A DNA stretch of 64,000 nt, taken from the NCBI RefSeq assembly GCF_021654775.1, contig NZ_AP025343.1:3067501-3131500 (forward strand), given 5' to 3'. The stretch's first letter is position 1, and each line of letters opens with the position of its first letter. Of the stretch, positions 16,276 through 24,870 are shown piece after piece. Both the position numbers and the translations under genes were made by a program. Origin of the DNA: Paenibacillus azoreducens (GTDB lineage: Bacteria > Bacillota > Bacilli > Paenibacillales > Paenibacillaceae). Below the pieces are notes generated by a model. That model did no database searches. It saw nothing but the letters and a program-made list of their open reading frames with translations, and was not told the DNA's origin.

Positions 16276-16605
16276 TTAAGTTTCGCGTTGATCCAGCAGT
16301 CTAATGTTTTGGCCATACAGCTGGCTGTCTCCGGAGAGACGGAAGGACGGATAGTTTTCCTCCGAATCGAGGTAAAGGTTTTCTTCGAAATAGATCGCGT
16401 GCGCCGGATGGATGACAAAAGGAATGCCATTGCTATGTATTTCCTTATCATATTCATCCTGTGCGGACAGGATCCATAACGCCGGAATTCCGTTAATTCC
16501 GCATCCGCAGCCTTCACCATCAAAGACAAGCCTGACAGGGGAAGACTTGCTGCCGATTTTCGCTCGCAGAAAGCGTTCCGCGCGTTCGGATATTTGCATA
16601 TGCAT
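16276..16605 (-). CDS. yqkB: HesB/IscA-like family protein, YqkB type
   Basis: A 109-residue protein of the iron-sulfur biosynthesis (HesB-like) fold. It has AERFLRAK near residue 10, a glycine/cysteine-rich GEGCGCGINGIPA near 31-43 and a C-terminal YGQNIRL strand. It lacks the C-terminal CGCG of true A-type Fe-S carriers, as YqkB-type members do, so a cluster-carrier role is unproven. The ATG pair at its start (MHM) leaves two-residue uncertainty. The neighbour on the same strand is carbonic anhydrase. Confidence 0.8.
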   Translation of the reverse strand: MHMQISERAERFLRAKIGSKSSPVRLVFDGEGCGCGINGIPALWILSAQDEYDKEIHSNGIPFVIHPAHAIYFEENLYLDSEENYPSFRLSGDSQLYGQNIRLLDQRET

Positions 16606-16747
16606 GATGACCCAGGCTCCTTTGCTGTAGATTGGAGTTTTTAACCAACTTTAGTTCAACAATGTTTCGTATTAAATATTGATTATACTTTCCACAAAAA
16701 GTATCATCAAGTAGAAGGGCAAATTTTTTGGCGAGGTGAAACTTGGA

Positions 16748-18265
16748 ATGAATAATGAGTTAAATGCGAAATTGGAATTATTTATGGAAATCAACCGTAA
16801 AATTTCCGCGTATAACGAAGCGATCTCCCTGATGCATTGGGATTTGCGTACAGGAGCGCCGCGCAGAGGAGTTGAACTTCGTTCCGGCGTCATCGGCACC
16901 CTGTCTGCGGAGCAATTCAAGCTGCGCGTTTCGGATGAGATGGGGGAATACATAGACTTTTTTACCACCCCTGAAGTATACAGCCAACTGGATGAAAAAA
17001 CTCGCCGCGTATTAAAGGAATGCAAAAAAGACTACGATGAAAACAAACGGATTCCCTCGAAAAAGATCGAGGAATTTTCCGTGCTTTCCGCACATACGCA
17101 AACCATTTGGGAAGAAGCCAAAGAAAACAATGATTTTGCTTCCTTTGAGCCGAATTTAACCAAAATCGTCAGCCTGCTGAGAGAACTCATCCAGTATTGG
17201 GGCGTTAAAGGCACGACTTATGATACGCTCCTTGATAAATACGAGCCGGATATGACCGTGGCCAAACTCGACGAAGTTTTCAGTCGGCTGCGCGACCGTT
17301 TGGTGCCCCTGGTAGCGGCAATTCAAGCATCGCCTAATAAACCGGATACGTCGTTCCTGGATCAAATTTTCGAACAAGACCAGCAAGAGAAAATGGGCCT
17401 CTTTATTTTGGAACAAATGGGTTATGACTTTGATGCCGGACGGCTGGACGAAAGTGTTCATCCGTTTGCGATCGGACTCAACTCCGGCGATGTGCGGATT
17501 ACGACGCATTATATCCAGGATGACGTGACCAGCGCGCTGTTCAGTTCCCTGCATGAAGGCGGACACGCCCTCTATGAGCAAAACATTAGTAAGGATCTGG
17601 CGGGCACGCCGCTGGCGACGGGGACATCGATGGGCATCCACGAATCCCAATCCCGTTTGTGGGAGAACATCATCGGCCGCAGCCGCGCTTTCTGGGAGCG
17701 TTATTACCCCGATCTGCAAAAGCATTTCCCGCAGCAACTGCAGCATGTATCGCTGGATGATTTCTACCGGGCCGTAAACCGCGTGGAAAACTCCCTGATT
17801 CGGATTGAATCCGACGAGCTGACGTACAACCTGCATATCATTATCCGTTATGAAATCGAGAAGATGATCTTTAATGAAAGATTGGAAGTCAAGGATCTGC
17901 CGAAAGTATGGAATGACAAATACCAGCAATACCTGGGTATCACGCCTCCGAGCGACAGCCTTGGGGTGCTTCAGGACGTTCACTGGTCCGGCGGCGATTT
18001 CGGCTACTTCGCTTCGTATTCCCTTGGCAACATGTATGCCGCACAAATCATGAATACGATGAAAAAGGAACTGCCTGGGCTGGATCAATACATCGGCGAA
18101 GGCAACCTGCTTCCGATCAAAGAATGGCTGACCGAGAAAATCTACCGTTTCGGCAAAAGCCTCACGCCTTCGGAGATCATCATGCAGGTAACCGGCGAGG
18201 AACTGAACCCGGATTACTTGGCAGATTATCTGGAGGAAAAATACAAAGAGATTTACAAGCTGTAA
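16748..18265 (+). CDS. M32-family metallocarboxypeptidase
   Basis: A 505-residue cytoplasmic carboxypeptidase of the Taq/YpwA family. The zinc-binding HEGGH is at about residue 273 (SLHEGGHALYE), and the downstream IHESQSRLWEN segment supplies the third ligand, both hallmarks of M32. Full length for the family. ATG 16748 is preferred because GAGGTGA ends 8 bases before it; an in-frame GTG at 16736 overlaps that site. It releases C-terminal residues with broad specificity and probably works in peptide turnover. Confidence 0.93.
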   Translation: MNNELNAKLELFMEINRKISAYNEAISLMHWDLRTGAPRRGVELRSGVIGTLSAEQFKLRVSDEMGEYIDFFTTPEVYSQLDEKTRRVLKECKKDYDENKRIPSKKIEEFSVLSAHTQTIWEEAKENNDFASFEPNLTKIVSLLRELIQYWGVKGTTYDTLLDKYEPDMTVAKLDEVFSRLRDRLVPLVAAIQASPNKPDTSFLDQIFEQDQQEKMGLFILEQMGYDFDAGRLDESVHPFAIGLNSGDVRITTHYIQDDVTSALFSSLHEGGHALYEQNISKDLAGTPLATGTSMGIHESQSRLWENIIGRSRAFWERYYPDLQKHFPQQLQHVSLDDFYRAVNRVENSLIRIESDELTYNLHIIIRYEIEKMIFNERLEVKDLPKVWNDKYQQYLGITPPSDSLGVLQDVHWSGGDFGYFASYSLGNMYAAQIMNTMKKELPGLDQYIGEGNLLPIKEWLTEKIYRFGKSLTPSEIIMQVTGEELNPDYLADYLEEKYKEIYKL

Positions 18266-18303
18266 GCTTGTGCATTTGAATATATAACCATTTGTAAGGA
18301 ACC

Positions 18304-18346
18304 GAGCCTTTCTGCAACGTTGAAGTTGCGGGGAAGGCTCTTTTTT
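18304..18346 (+). terminator. Terminator after the M32 carboxypeptidase
   Basis: GAGCCTT pairs with AAGGCTC and inside it GCAAC with GTTGC, followed by six T. A long, strong hairpin 38 bases past the stop. Confidence 0.9.
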
Positions 18347-18442
18347 GGCGGGGCATGCATTCAATACACGGATCAAAAATGTACCCTTTCCTAGGCTCAT
18401 GCATATGATGGCATATGGCTTTGAAGAGATGGAGGAAAGGAT

Positions 18443-19453
18443 ATGCTGAAGAACAAACGCGGGATCTGGATCGGTCTTTTCTCACTTGTCCTGTTCGGGA
18501 TGGTTTTTTCGGGATGCGGAGGCGGTAAATCCGTGGAAAAGGTGAAGGTGGGGGAAGTGACAAGATCCGTTTTCTATGCTCCGGAATACGTGGCGCTGGA
18601 AAAGGGATTTTTTAAAGAGGAAGGGTTGGATGTCGAGCTGCAGACGATCCCCGGCGGCGACAAAACGATGACGGCCCTTTTATCGGGAGCAATCGATGTG
18701 GCCTTGGTCGGTTCAGAGACGTCCATTTATGTGTACCAGCAGGGTTCGGATGACCCGGTCATTAATTTCGGGCAGGTCACGCAAACCGACGGAACGTTTT
18801 TAATGGCCAGAAACGGGGAAGGTAAGCTGGATTGGAACAAGGTGAAGGGGAGCGATTTCCTGGGCCAACGCAAAGGCGGCATGCCGCAAATGGCAGGCGA
18901 GTTCACGCTGCGCAAACATAACATCGACCCGCATAAGGATTTGAATCTGATTCAAAACATCGATTTTGCGAACATCGCATCAGCTTATTTGTCCGGAACG
19001 GGCGACTACGTACAGTTGTTCGAACCGCAGGCCTCTATTTTCGAAAAAGAAGGAAAAGGACGAGTGGTGGCCTCCTTTGGCGAGGAGAGCGGGCATTTGC
19101 CTTACACGGTTTTTATGAGCAAGCAAAGCTACATCAAGAAACATAACGACACTGTTCAAAAGTTTACGAATGCGCTGCAAAAAGCGCAAAACTGGGTACA
19201 GCAGCATAGTCCCGAGGAGATCGCTGACGCGATTATTCCTTATTTTAAGGATGCGGATAAAAACATCATTATTTCTTCCGTCAAACGCTACAAGGATCAG
19301 GGGACGTATGCTGCCGATCCGATCGTGGACGATGCGGAATGGAATAACCTGCTGGATGTCATGACCCAAGCGGGAGAATTGAAGGAGAAAGTGCCGGCCA
19401 AAGCAATCGTGGACAATAGCTTTGCCGAAAAAGCCAAATCTTCCGTGAAATAG
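18443..19453 (+). CDS. ABC transporter substrate-binding lipoprotein (SsuA/ThiY type)
   Basis: A 336-residue secreted lipoprotein with signal helix and lipobox FSGC (Cys 25). The NMT1/SsuA-like binding fold shows in YAPEYVALEKGFFKEEGLDVEL and a GAIDVALVGSE loop. Family members bind aliphatic sulfonates, thiamine precursors (HMP) or similar small molecules. I see no riboswitch or regulator site upstream that would choose among these. First gene of a three-gene importer operon with the ATPase (30 bases on) and permease. Confidence 0.88.
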   Translation: MLKNKRGIWIGLFSLVLFGMVFSGCGGGKSVEKVKVGEVTRSVFYAPEYVALEKGFFKEEGLDVELQTIPGGDKTMTALLSGAIDVALVGSETSIYVYQQGSDDPVINFGQVTQTDGTFLMARNGEGKLDWNKVKGSDFLGQRKGGMPQMAGEFTLRKHNIDPHKDLNLIQNIDFANIASAYLSGTGDYVQLFEPQASIFEKEGKGRVVASFGEESGHLPYTVFMSKQSYIKKHNDTVQKFTNALQKAQNWVQQHSPEEIADAIIPYFKDADKNIIISSVKRYKDQGTYAADPIVDDAEWNNLLDVMTQAGELKEKVPAKAIVDNSFAEKAKSSVK

Positions 19454-19483
19454 CATTCTAGGGCTTGAAAGGGGAATGGAAGC

Positions 19484-20260
19484 ATGGAGCCGGTAGTCGA
19501 ATTACAACATATTACTCATGTATACGTCAGTGACCGCGAAGCATCGTTGGCCCTGGACGGATTGGATTTGAAGGTGTATCCGGGGGAGTTCGTAAGTCTT
19601 GTCGGACCTAGCGGGTGCGGCAAGACGACGCTGCTCTCGATCATCGCCGGGCTGATGAAGCCTACCAAAGGCGAGGTCATGGTTTATGGACGAAAAGTGG
19701 GAGGGCCTACAGCCGAGGTTGGATATATGCTGCAGCAGGATTATCTTTTCCCGTGGCGCACCATTTTTGAAAATGCCTCGATTGGTCTGGAACTCACCGG
19801 GCGCATGGATGAAGAACATCTTGCCAAAACGGTTTCCCTGTTCGAGGAAATGGGACTGGAGGATACCCGGGACCTGTATCCGCAGCAGTTGTCCGGAGGA
19901 ATGAGACAGCGTGTGGCGCTTGTCCGAACACTGTCGACCGAACCCGGCATACTGCTGCTGGATGAGCCTTTTTCAGCGCTTGATTATCAAACAAAGCTGC
20001 AGCTTGAGGATCTGATTTCCGAAACGCTGCGCGAAAAAAATAAAACGGCGATTCTCGTCACGCATGACTTGTCCGAGGCTGCCGCGGTCAGCGACCGGGT
20101 CATCGTGCTTGGCAGCCGGCCGGGAAGAATCCTGAGAACTTTTGAAGTACCGAAGCATATCCGCAACGAAAGGCCGCTGCTGGCCAGGGAACAACGAGGA
20201 TTCCATGAGCTGTTTCATGAAATTTGGCGCGAAATGGAGGGCGCCGGAAATAAGGAGTGA
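19484..20260 (+). CDS. ABC transporter ATP-binding protein (SsuB/TauB type)
   Basis: A 258-residue ATPase with Walker A GPSGCGKTT near residue 41, a Q-loop in LQQDYLFPWRTIFENA, signature LSGGMRQRVALVR, Walker B LLLDEPFSALD and switch THDLSEA. The LFPWRT segment is typical of the nitrate/sulfonate/taurine importer class. It energises import through the permease 7 bases downstream. Substrate as uncertain as for the binding protein. Confidence 0.92.
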   Translation: MEPVVELQHITHVYVSDREASLALDGLDLKVYPGEFVSLVGPSGCGKTTLLSIIAGLMKPTKGEVMVYGRKVGGPTAEVGYMLQQDYLFPWRTIFENASIGLELTGRMDEEHLAKTVSLFEEMGLEDTRDLYPQQLSGGMRQRVALVRTLSTEPGILLLDEPFSALDYQTKLQLEDLISETLREKNKTAILVTHDLSEAAAVSDRVIVLGSRPGRILRTFEVPKHIRNERPLLAREQRGFHELFHEIWREMEGAGNKE

Positions 20261-20267
20261 GGGGATA

Positions 20268-21116
20268 ATGACATTGTTAGACAGCCGGATTACCGCAAGC
20301 ACGCCCGCTGCTCCCGATGACGGCATACAGGCGCTGCACGAAGCACATCTCAAACGTCAAAAGAAACAGCGGATTCAGGTATTGTCGGTACAGATGGCGA
20401 TACTGCTGTTGTTTTTTGCGTTATGGGAAGCGGCCGGCAGACTGAAATGGATTGATGTATTGCTATTCAGTTATCCGTCGAAGGTATTTGCGCAAATCTG
20501 GAAGGATATCGCCAGCGGCGAGCTGTGGGGCCATCTGGGAATTACGGTGGGAGAAACGGTGGTCGGGTTCGTTCTGGGGACGCTGTTTGGAACGCTGATT
20601 GCGGTGCTGATCTGGTGGTCCCCGTTTTTGTCCAAGGTGCTTGATCCGTATATGGTCGTGTTTAACAGTATGCCGAAAGTGGCTTTAGGACCGATTTTTA
20701 TCGTGATGTTTGGGGCGGGATTTCTGTCCATTACTGTGACGACGCTGTCCATTACCGTCATTGTGACCACTTTGGTCGTTTATAACAGCTTCTGCGAGGT
20801 AGATACAAATCTGATTGAGGTGGTCCGCGTATTTGGCGGCAGTAAAACGCAGGTTTTCCGCAAGGTGATTCTTCCGGCTTCATTTCCAACCATTATATCT
20901 ACGTTAAAAGTGAATGTGGGCATGGCTTGGGTTGGCGTCATCGTGGGCGAGTTTCTGGTGGCGAAAATGGGGCTTGGTTATTTGATTATCTACGGTTTTC
21001 AAGTATTCAATTTCACGTTAGTGCTCTCGAGCCTGCTGATCATCGCGGTCGTGGCGACAGGCATGTATCAGCTTGTGGTTTATGTGGAACGCAAACTGCT
21101 GACGCATCGGCGGTAA
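20268..21116 (+). CDS. ABC transporter permease (SsuC/TauC type)
   Basis: A 282-residue inner-membrane permease with about six helices. The EAA cytoplasmic loop is visible in EVVRVFGGSKTQVFRKVILPASFPTI (about residues 180-205). ATG 20268 follows GGAGTGAGGGG, and the gene begins 7 bases after the ATPase stop. The first 45 residues are soluble and unlike the rest, as is common in this class. It completes the SsuABC-like importer. Confidence 0.92.
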   Translation: MTLLDSRITASTPAAPDDGIQALHEAHLKRQKKQRIQVLSVQMAILLLFFALWEAAGRLKWIDVLLFSYPSKVFAQIWKDIASGELWGHLGITVGETVVGFVLGTLFGTLIAVLIWWSPFLSKVLDPYMVVFNSMPKVALGPIFIVMFGAGFLSITVTTLSITVIVTTLVVYNSFCEVDTNLIEVVRVFGGSKTQVFRKVILPASFPTIISTLKVNVGMAWVGVIVGEFLVAKMGLGYLIIYGFQVFNFTLVLSSLLIIAVVATGMYQLVVYVERKLLTHRR

Positions 21117-21125
21117 TTTGCCATG

Positions 21126-21150
21126 CTGCCATTGGCAGTTGTTTTTTTTC
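21126..21150 (+). terminator. Terminator of the ABC importer operon
   Basis: CTGCC-ATT-GGCAG hairpin followed by TTG and eight T, 10 bases after the permease stop. Confidence 0.8.
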
Positions 21151-21366
21151 GGTGAACGCCAATGACGCATGACGTTGTGCCTGAAGCTAAAATCCGCTAC
21201 CATGGAATACGTCAAATAGGTGAGGATACTGCAAATATCCGAAATGTCTCATTCCTAAATATTAATGCGATATATAGATCAAAATGATGATATGCAATCA
21301 TATATCGTCTTCGGAAGAGGCCGTAAATTGGATGGGCAATCCTGATGGAAGAAAGAGGAGTGTTTC

Positions 21367-22347
21367 ATGGGTTTTCGTGTCATTAAAACAGCCATAGCGA
21401 CGTTGATGGCGATCCTGGTAGCGGATGCCTGCGGCGTGACGGGACCGCTTTCGGCGGGGCTGCTCGCCGTGCTTGGCGTGGATGTCACCCGCAAAAGAAG
21501 CATTCGAACGATATCGGCCCGATTTTTCGCATCTCTTCTAGGGTTAGCGTTCGCCTGCGTGTTGTTCGAATTATTGGGCTACCATTATTGGGTGCTGGCG
21601 ATTTATATTCTGGTTGCATTTCCTGCCATAGCCCGCGCGAATTTTAAGGAAGGCATCGTGACAAGTTCAGTCGTCGTGTTCCGGGTTTACGGAAATGGCA
21701 GCATTACGCTGCATACGCTTTTGACTCAGGTCGAACTTTTGGTGATTGGCCTTGGCTCGGCTTTGATCGTCAATTTGGCATATATGCCGCGCGCCTCCGA
21801 TCAGATGATTGAAATCCGCAAACGGGTGGATAAGCACTTCTCGATCATTTTTGCGAAGATAGCGGAGTCGTTGCACGATCCTGACGAACTATGGGACGGG
21901 AAAGAAATTATAGAAGCCGGTAAGGAAATACAAAAAGGACAAGCGGCAGCACACCGGGCGATGGAAAACCAGATGCTTCATCCGGATGAAACCTGGAGCA
22001 TCTATTTTTACATGCGCAAAGAACAGCTGGATTCGATCCAGAACATGATGCAGCTGATTTCGCATGTGTACCGGAAACTCCCGCAGGCCGATGATATCGC
22101 CGAACTGTTCGAACAGTTGAGCCTTGACGTGACGGAAGAAATATACACCGGGAGGACGGAGTTTCTTCTTGACCGGCTGGAGAAGGAGTTTAAACAGATG
22201 GAGCTGCCGGCCACCCGCGAGGAATTTGAGATTCGTTCAGCGATTTTGCAGCTTAGCCGCGAGTTGTCGCTGTACCTCAAAATAGCGAAAAAAAATAAGG
22301 CGCCAACCTCCGTTGCCGCCCGGAAAGCCGCAATCGCATCCAAGTAA
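21367..22347 (+). CDS. Aromatic acid exporter family protein (YqjA/FUSC-like)
   Basis: A 326-residue protein. The first about 145 residues hold four to five hydrophobic segments, including IKTAIATLMAILVADACG and GLLAVLGVDVTRKRS, the signature of the DUF939/aromatic-acid exporter family. The remainder is a soluble helical domain with EEFEIRSAILQLSRELSLYLK. Related FUSC proteins export aromatic carboxylates, but the substrate here is unknown. GAGGAG precedes the ATG. A single-gene unit. Confidence 0.82.
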   Translation: MGFRVIKTAIATLMAILVADACGVTGPLSAGLLAVLGVDVTRKRSIRTISARFFASLLGLAFACVLFELLGYHYWVLAIYILVAFPAIARANFKEGIVTSSVVVFRVYGNGSITLHTLLTQVELLVIGLGSALIVNLAYMPRASDQMIEIRKRVDKHFSIIFAKIAESLHDPDELWDGKEIIEAGKEIQKGQAAAHRAMENQMLHPDETWSIYFYMRKEQLDSIQNMMQLISHVYRKLPQADDIAELFEQLSLDVTEEIYTGRTEFLLDRLEKEFKQMELPATREEFEIRSAILQLSRELSLYLKIAKKNKAPTSVAARKAAIASK

Positions 22348-22760
22348 TTCAAAACGTTTGTCAAAGCATCTTATTTCGGATTCGCAGCAGCCCCATTTGC
22401 CTTGCAATCTTTCGCTTTCCGTCGCTTTCATCAATACCACGAGATAGGCGCGGTGGAGAAAATAATAGACCTTTTAGATTGTTCTGAATAGCGTAGCATG
22501 GGCGCTTTTTCTTGCTAAATCTGAGCATCCATTTTCTTGATCGCGCCTAGACGGATCTTTTGTTTTCAGCCGCAGATTCAAAGGTTAAAGGCCGTACGAA
22601 ATCCAGGCCTGGAGCCGTGCCGTTGATGATCCATTCCATTTTGCACCGAATTCTTCTTGGGAATAAAGAATATTATTTCATTCAATTATGCTCGTTTAAT
22701 CAACAAATGCCTATGTCCTGCATACACTTAAGTGAATGATTGTATGGAGGAGGTTCAAAG
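22348..22760 (+). other. Intergenic region before cotE
   Basis: No convincing gene. A weak GC hairpin followed by T occurs near 22493-22515 (AGCG pairing with CGCT). The only clear signal is the sigma-E-type -10 before cotE, listed separately. Confidence 0.5.
22721..22728 (+). promoter_or_regulatory. Sigma-E-type -10 element of cotE
   Basis: CATACACT matches the sigma-E -10 consensus CATACAMT exactly, 33 bases before the cotE ATG. The -35 region (around 22699-22706) is only weakly conserved. Known biology agrees: B. subtilis cotE is transcribed early in the mother cell by sigma-E. Confidence 0.65.
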
Positions 22761-23318
22761 ATGTCATTAAGTGATAAACATCAATGTAGAGAGATCATCA
22801 CGAAAGCGATCTGCGGCAAGGGTCGTAAGTTCTCTACCGTAACACATACCGTGACTCCGCCTCATAATCCGACCAGTATTTTGGGGGCTTGGATTATAAA
22901 CCATCAGTACGAAGCGGTTGCCGCAGGCGACGGAATTGAAGTTATTGGTACTTACGATATCAACATCTGGTATTCCTATGACAGAAACTCTCAAACCGAT
23001 GTCGCAAAAGAAACGGTATCTTATGTAGAGTTGGTGCCGCTCTCCTACTTGGATCCGAAACACCGGGCTTCAACCGTGGAGGTTTCAGCGGAGGCCACGC
23101 AGGAACCTAGCTGCGTTGAAGCCAGTGTTTCTTCCGGGGGAGGCAATGTCATCATCCGGGTCGAACGCGAGTTTAGCGCAGAACTGATTGCCGAGACCAA
23201 AGTCCGTGTTCTGGTGTGCGGAAGAGGCCACGGCGACTACGAAGACAAGGAATTCGACTTTATCGACGAAGGGGATTACGAAGATCTGGATCCCGATTCG
23301 CTGGATGATGTATTGTAA
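22761..23318 (+). CDS. cotE: Outer spore coat morphogenetic protein CotE
   Basis: A 185-residue protein of the CotE family, which organises the outer coat around the forespore. Recognised by CREIITKAICGKGRKFS near the N-terminus, ILGAWIINHQYEA, IWYSYDRNSQT and an acidic C-terminal tail (EDLDPDSLDDVL). ATG 22761 lies 7 bases after GGAGGAGG. As in Bacillus it precedes mutS and mutL, though here another gene intervenes. It has its own terminator, consistent with separate sporulation control. Confidence 0.95.
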   Translation: MSLSDKHQCREIITKAICGKGRKFSTVTHTVTPPHNPTSILGAWIINHQYEAVAAGDGIEVIGTYDINIWYSYDRNSQTDVAKETVSYVELVPLSYLDPKHRASTVEVSAEATQEPSCVEASVSSGGGNVIIRVEREFSAELIAETKVRVLVCGRGHGDYEDKEFDFIDEGDYEDLDPDSLDDVL

Positions 23319-23374
23319 AACAGCGGGGCTGGAAAAGAGGTATAGTGTAATATATGACGCGAGGGCGGCGGCGA

Positions 23375-23398
23375 AGAGGGCGGATGCCCTCCTTTTTT
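23375..23398 (+). terminator. Terminator of cotE
   Basis: GAGGGC-GGAT-GCCCTC hairpin followed by CTTTTTT, about 60 bases after the stop. Confidence 0.85.
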
Positions 23399-23548
23399 AT
23401 TTATTGAACAAAAAATAAATTTATAGAGTATTGCCGAAGGGGAAAGTTTTGTTTATCGACGTAAATATCTGCAGCAAAAAAATGCTCTGACAAATGTTTT
23501 AACCTGCGGTTCCGTCATGAAGCGGATTGGATTGAAGGAGGGGAAGAA

Positions 23549-24811
23549 ATGCACAGCCGGGATGAAGCGAAGCGATTTGGCAGCTGGTCTATTTCCAGCA
23601 GGCATCTGCGCCTGATACGTTCCGGGATAAGCTCGGTACTCGACGGGAGCGGTAAACGGAAACCGGTAGGGGTGTACCGCAGCCGATATGCGGTTCATGT
23701 GTCAGGTCTGCGCGCTATTGAGGCGATGAAAGTGGAAGGGGAAGGCCGTTCGCTTCGTTATCCAATAGCCTTGAATCCGGAAACCGCGGGTTCCCCCTCC
23801 TTGCTGCGGCAGCTTGAAAAGATGGCCGTTAGAGCTCTTTACACTTTAGGATTGAGTTCAGGCGAGGTGGTTCTCGTCTCAGGCGGGGGCGACAGGAAAT
23901 ATGCGGTTGAACAGGTGACGCCGTCCGCCTGGTTTGAAGACGTCCGGATAGAGCGGATGTACTCTCGGGCGGAGAGGGAGCAGAAGCGCCGGCTTGAAGA
24001 GGAATCCAGTCATGGCTATTCGCTTATGCTCGGGATGGATCCGGAATTTGTACTTGTGAACCCGAGCAGCGGCGAAGTGATTCCCGCATCGCTTTTTCTG
24101 GACAGGGAGGGGGAAGTGGGCTGCGATGCCGTACATGGCGAGAACGGTGCGGCGGTTGCCTACCCGATCGCGGAACTGCGGCCGCGGCCAAGCGAAGATG
24201 CGCACGGGCTGTTGATCGGGCTTATGCGTACGCTCCGGATGGCGGCGGAAATGATAGACGACCGTTCGCTAATATGGCAGGCTGGCGGCATGCCAAAGGC
24301 GGGACTGCCGCTCGGAGGGCATTTGCATTTCAGCGGCATTGAGCTTACGGCAGAGCTGCTGCGTACATTGGATAACTATCTTGCTTTGCCGATAGCTATA
24401 TTGGAAGCCCACGGGAGTCAGCTGCGCCGGCCGAAATACGGTTATCTCGGCGATTTCCGGAGGCAGCCGCATGGGGGATTCGAATACCGGACGCTGCCCA
24501 GTTTTCTGGTGTCGCCTCTTTTAGCCAAAGGAATCATTTACCTGTCCAGCCTGATCGTGACGAATTATCGATCGCTGATCCGCCGTCCGCTGGACGATGA
24601 AGAAAACGTACACCGAGCGTATTACCAAGGGCAAAGAGAAGTTATGCGCGAATATTGCGAACAACTGATCTCTGATATTGAATCCTTGGAGCTTTATCCG
24701 GAGACGGAAAGATACGTCGAACCGCTCTTCCGCCAAATCCGGCAGGGAGGGACCTGGAACGAACAGCGGGATATCCGTCCGTTATGGAATATTCCCTTTC
24801 AGTCAAAATGA
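23549..24811 (+). CDS. Putative COOH-NH2 (amido)ligase, phiEco32-like type 2
   Basis: A 420-residue protein whose C-terminal two thirds resemble the glutamine-synthetase/GCS-fold COOH-NH2 ligases (PF14395-type). Motifs seen: GMDPEFVLVNPSSGEVIPAS near 160-180, IAELRPRPS near 209, GGHLHFSG near 253 and FEYRTLPSF near 310. The Glu and His residues there are the expected metal and ATP ligands. The N-terminal 140 residues form a separate region with RYAVHVSGLRA. Family members are predicted to join a carboxylate to an amine using ATP. Substrate unknown. Position between cotE and mutS suggests a spore-coat link, but only by neighbourhood. Confidence 0.75.
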   Translation: MHSRDEAKRFGSWSISSRHLRLIRSGISSVLDGSGKRKPVGVYRSRYAVHVSGLRAIEAMKVEGEGRSLRYPIALNPETAGSPSLLRQLEKMAVRALYTLGLSSGEVVLVSGGGDRKYAVEQVTPSAWFEDVRIERMYSRAEREQKRRLEEESSHGYSLMLGMDPEFVLVNPSSGEVIPASLFLDREGEVGCDAVHGENGAAVAYPIAELRPRPSEDAHGLLIGLMRTLRMAAEMIDDRSLIWQAGGMPKAGLPLGGHLHFSGIELTAELLRTLDNYLALPIAILEAHGSQLRRPKYGYLGDFRRQPHGGFEYRTLPSFLVSPLLAKGIIYLSSLIVTNYRSLIRRPLDDEENVHRAYYQGQREVMREYCEQLISDIESLELYPETERYVEPLFRQIRQGGTWNEQRDIRPLWNIPFQSK

Positions 24812-24828
24812 TGATATTCTTGGATTTC

Positions 24829-24837
24829 TGCTATAAT
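24829..24837 (+). promoter_or_regulatory. Extended -10 promoter element before mutS
   Basis: TGCTATAAT is an extended -10 (TGnTATAAT), 34 bases before the mutS ATG. No good -35 is seen at 16-18 bases, as is usual for extended -10 promoters. It would drive the mutS-mutL-methyltransferase-miaA-hfq series. Confidence 0.55.
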
Positions 24838-24870
24838 AGATAAGCAAAGTTCGAGTTTTGGAGGTAAGTC

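Noticed and set aside
17156..18400. Long open frame on the minus strand opposite the M32 carboxypeptidase
   Set aside because: Shadow of the real gene caused by codon bias; it runs through a terminator and has no ribosome site or family features.
18347..18442. Possible TPP riboswitch before the SsuA/ThiY-like operon
   Set aside because: No TPP-box core is visible in the short leader.
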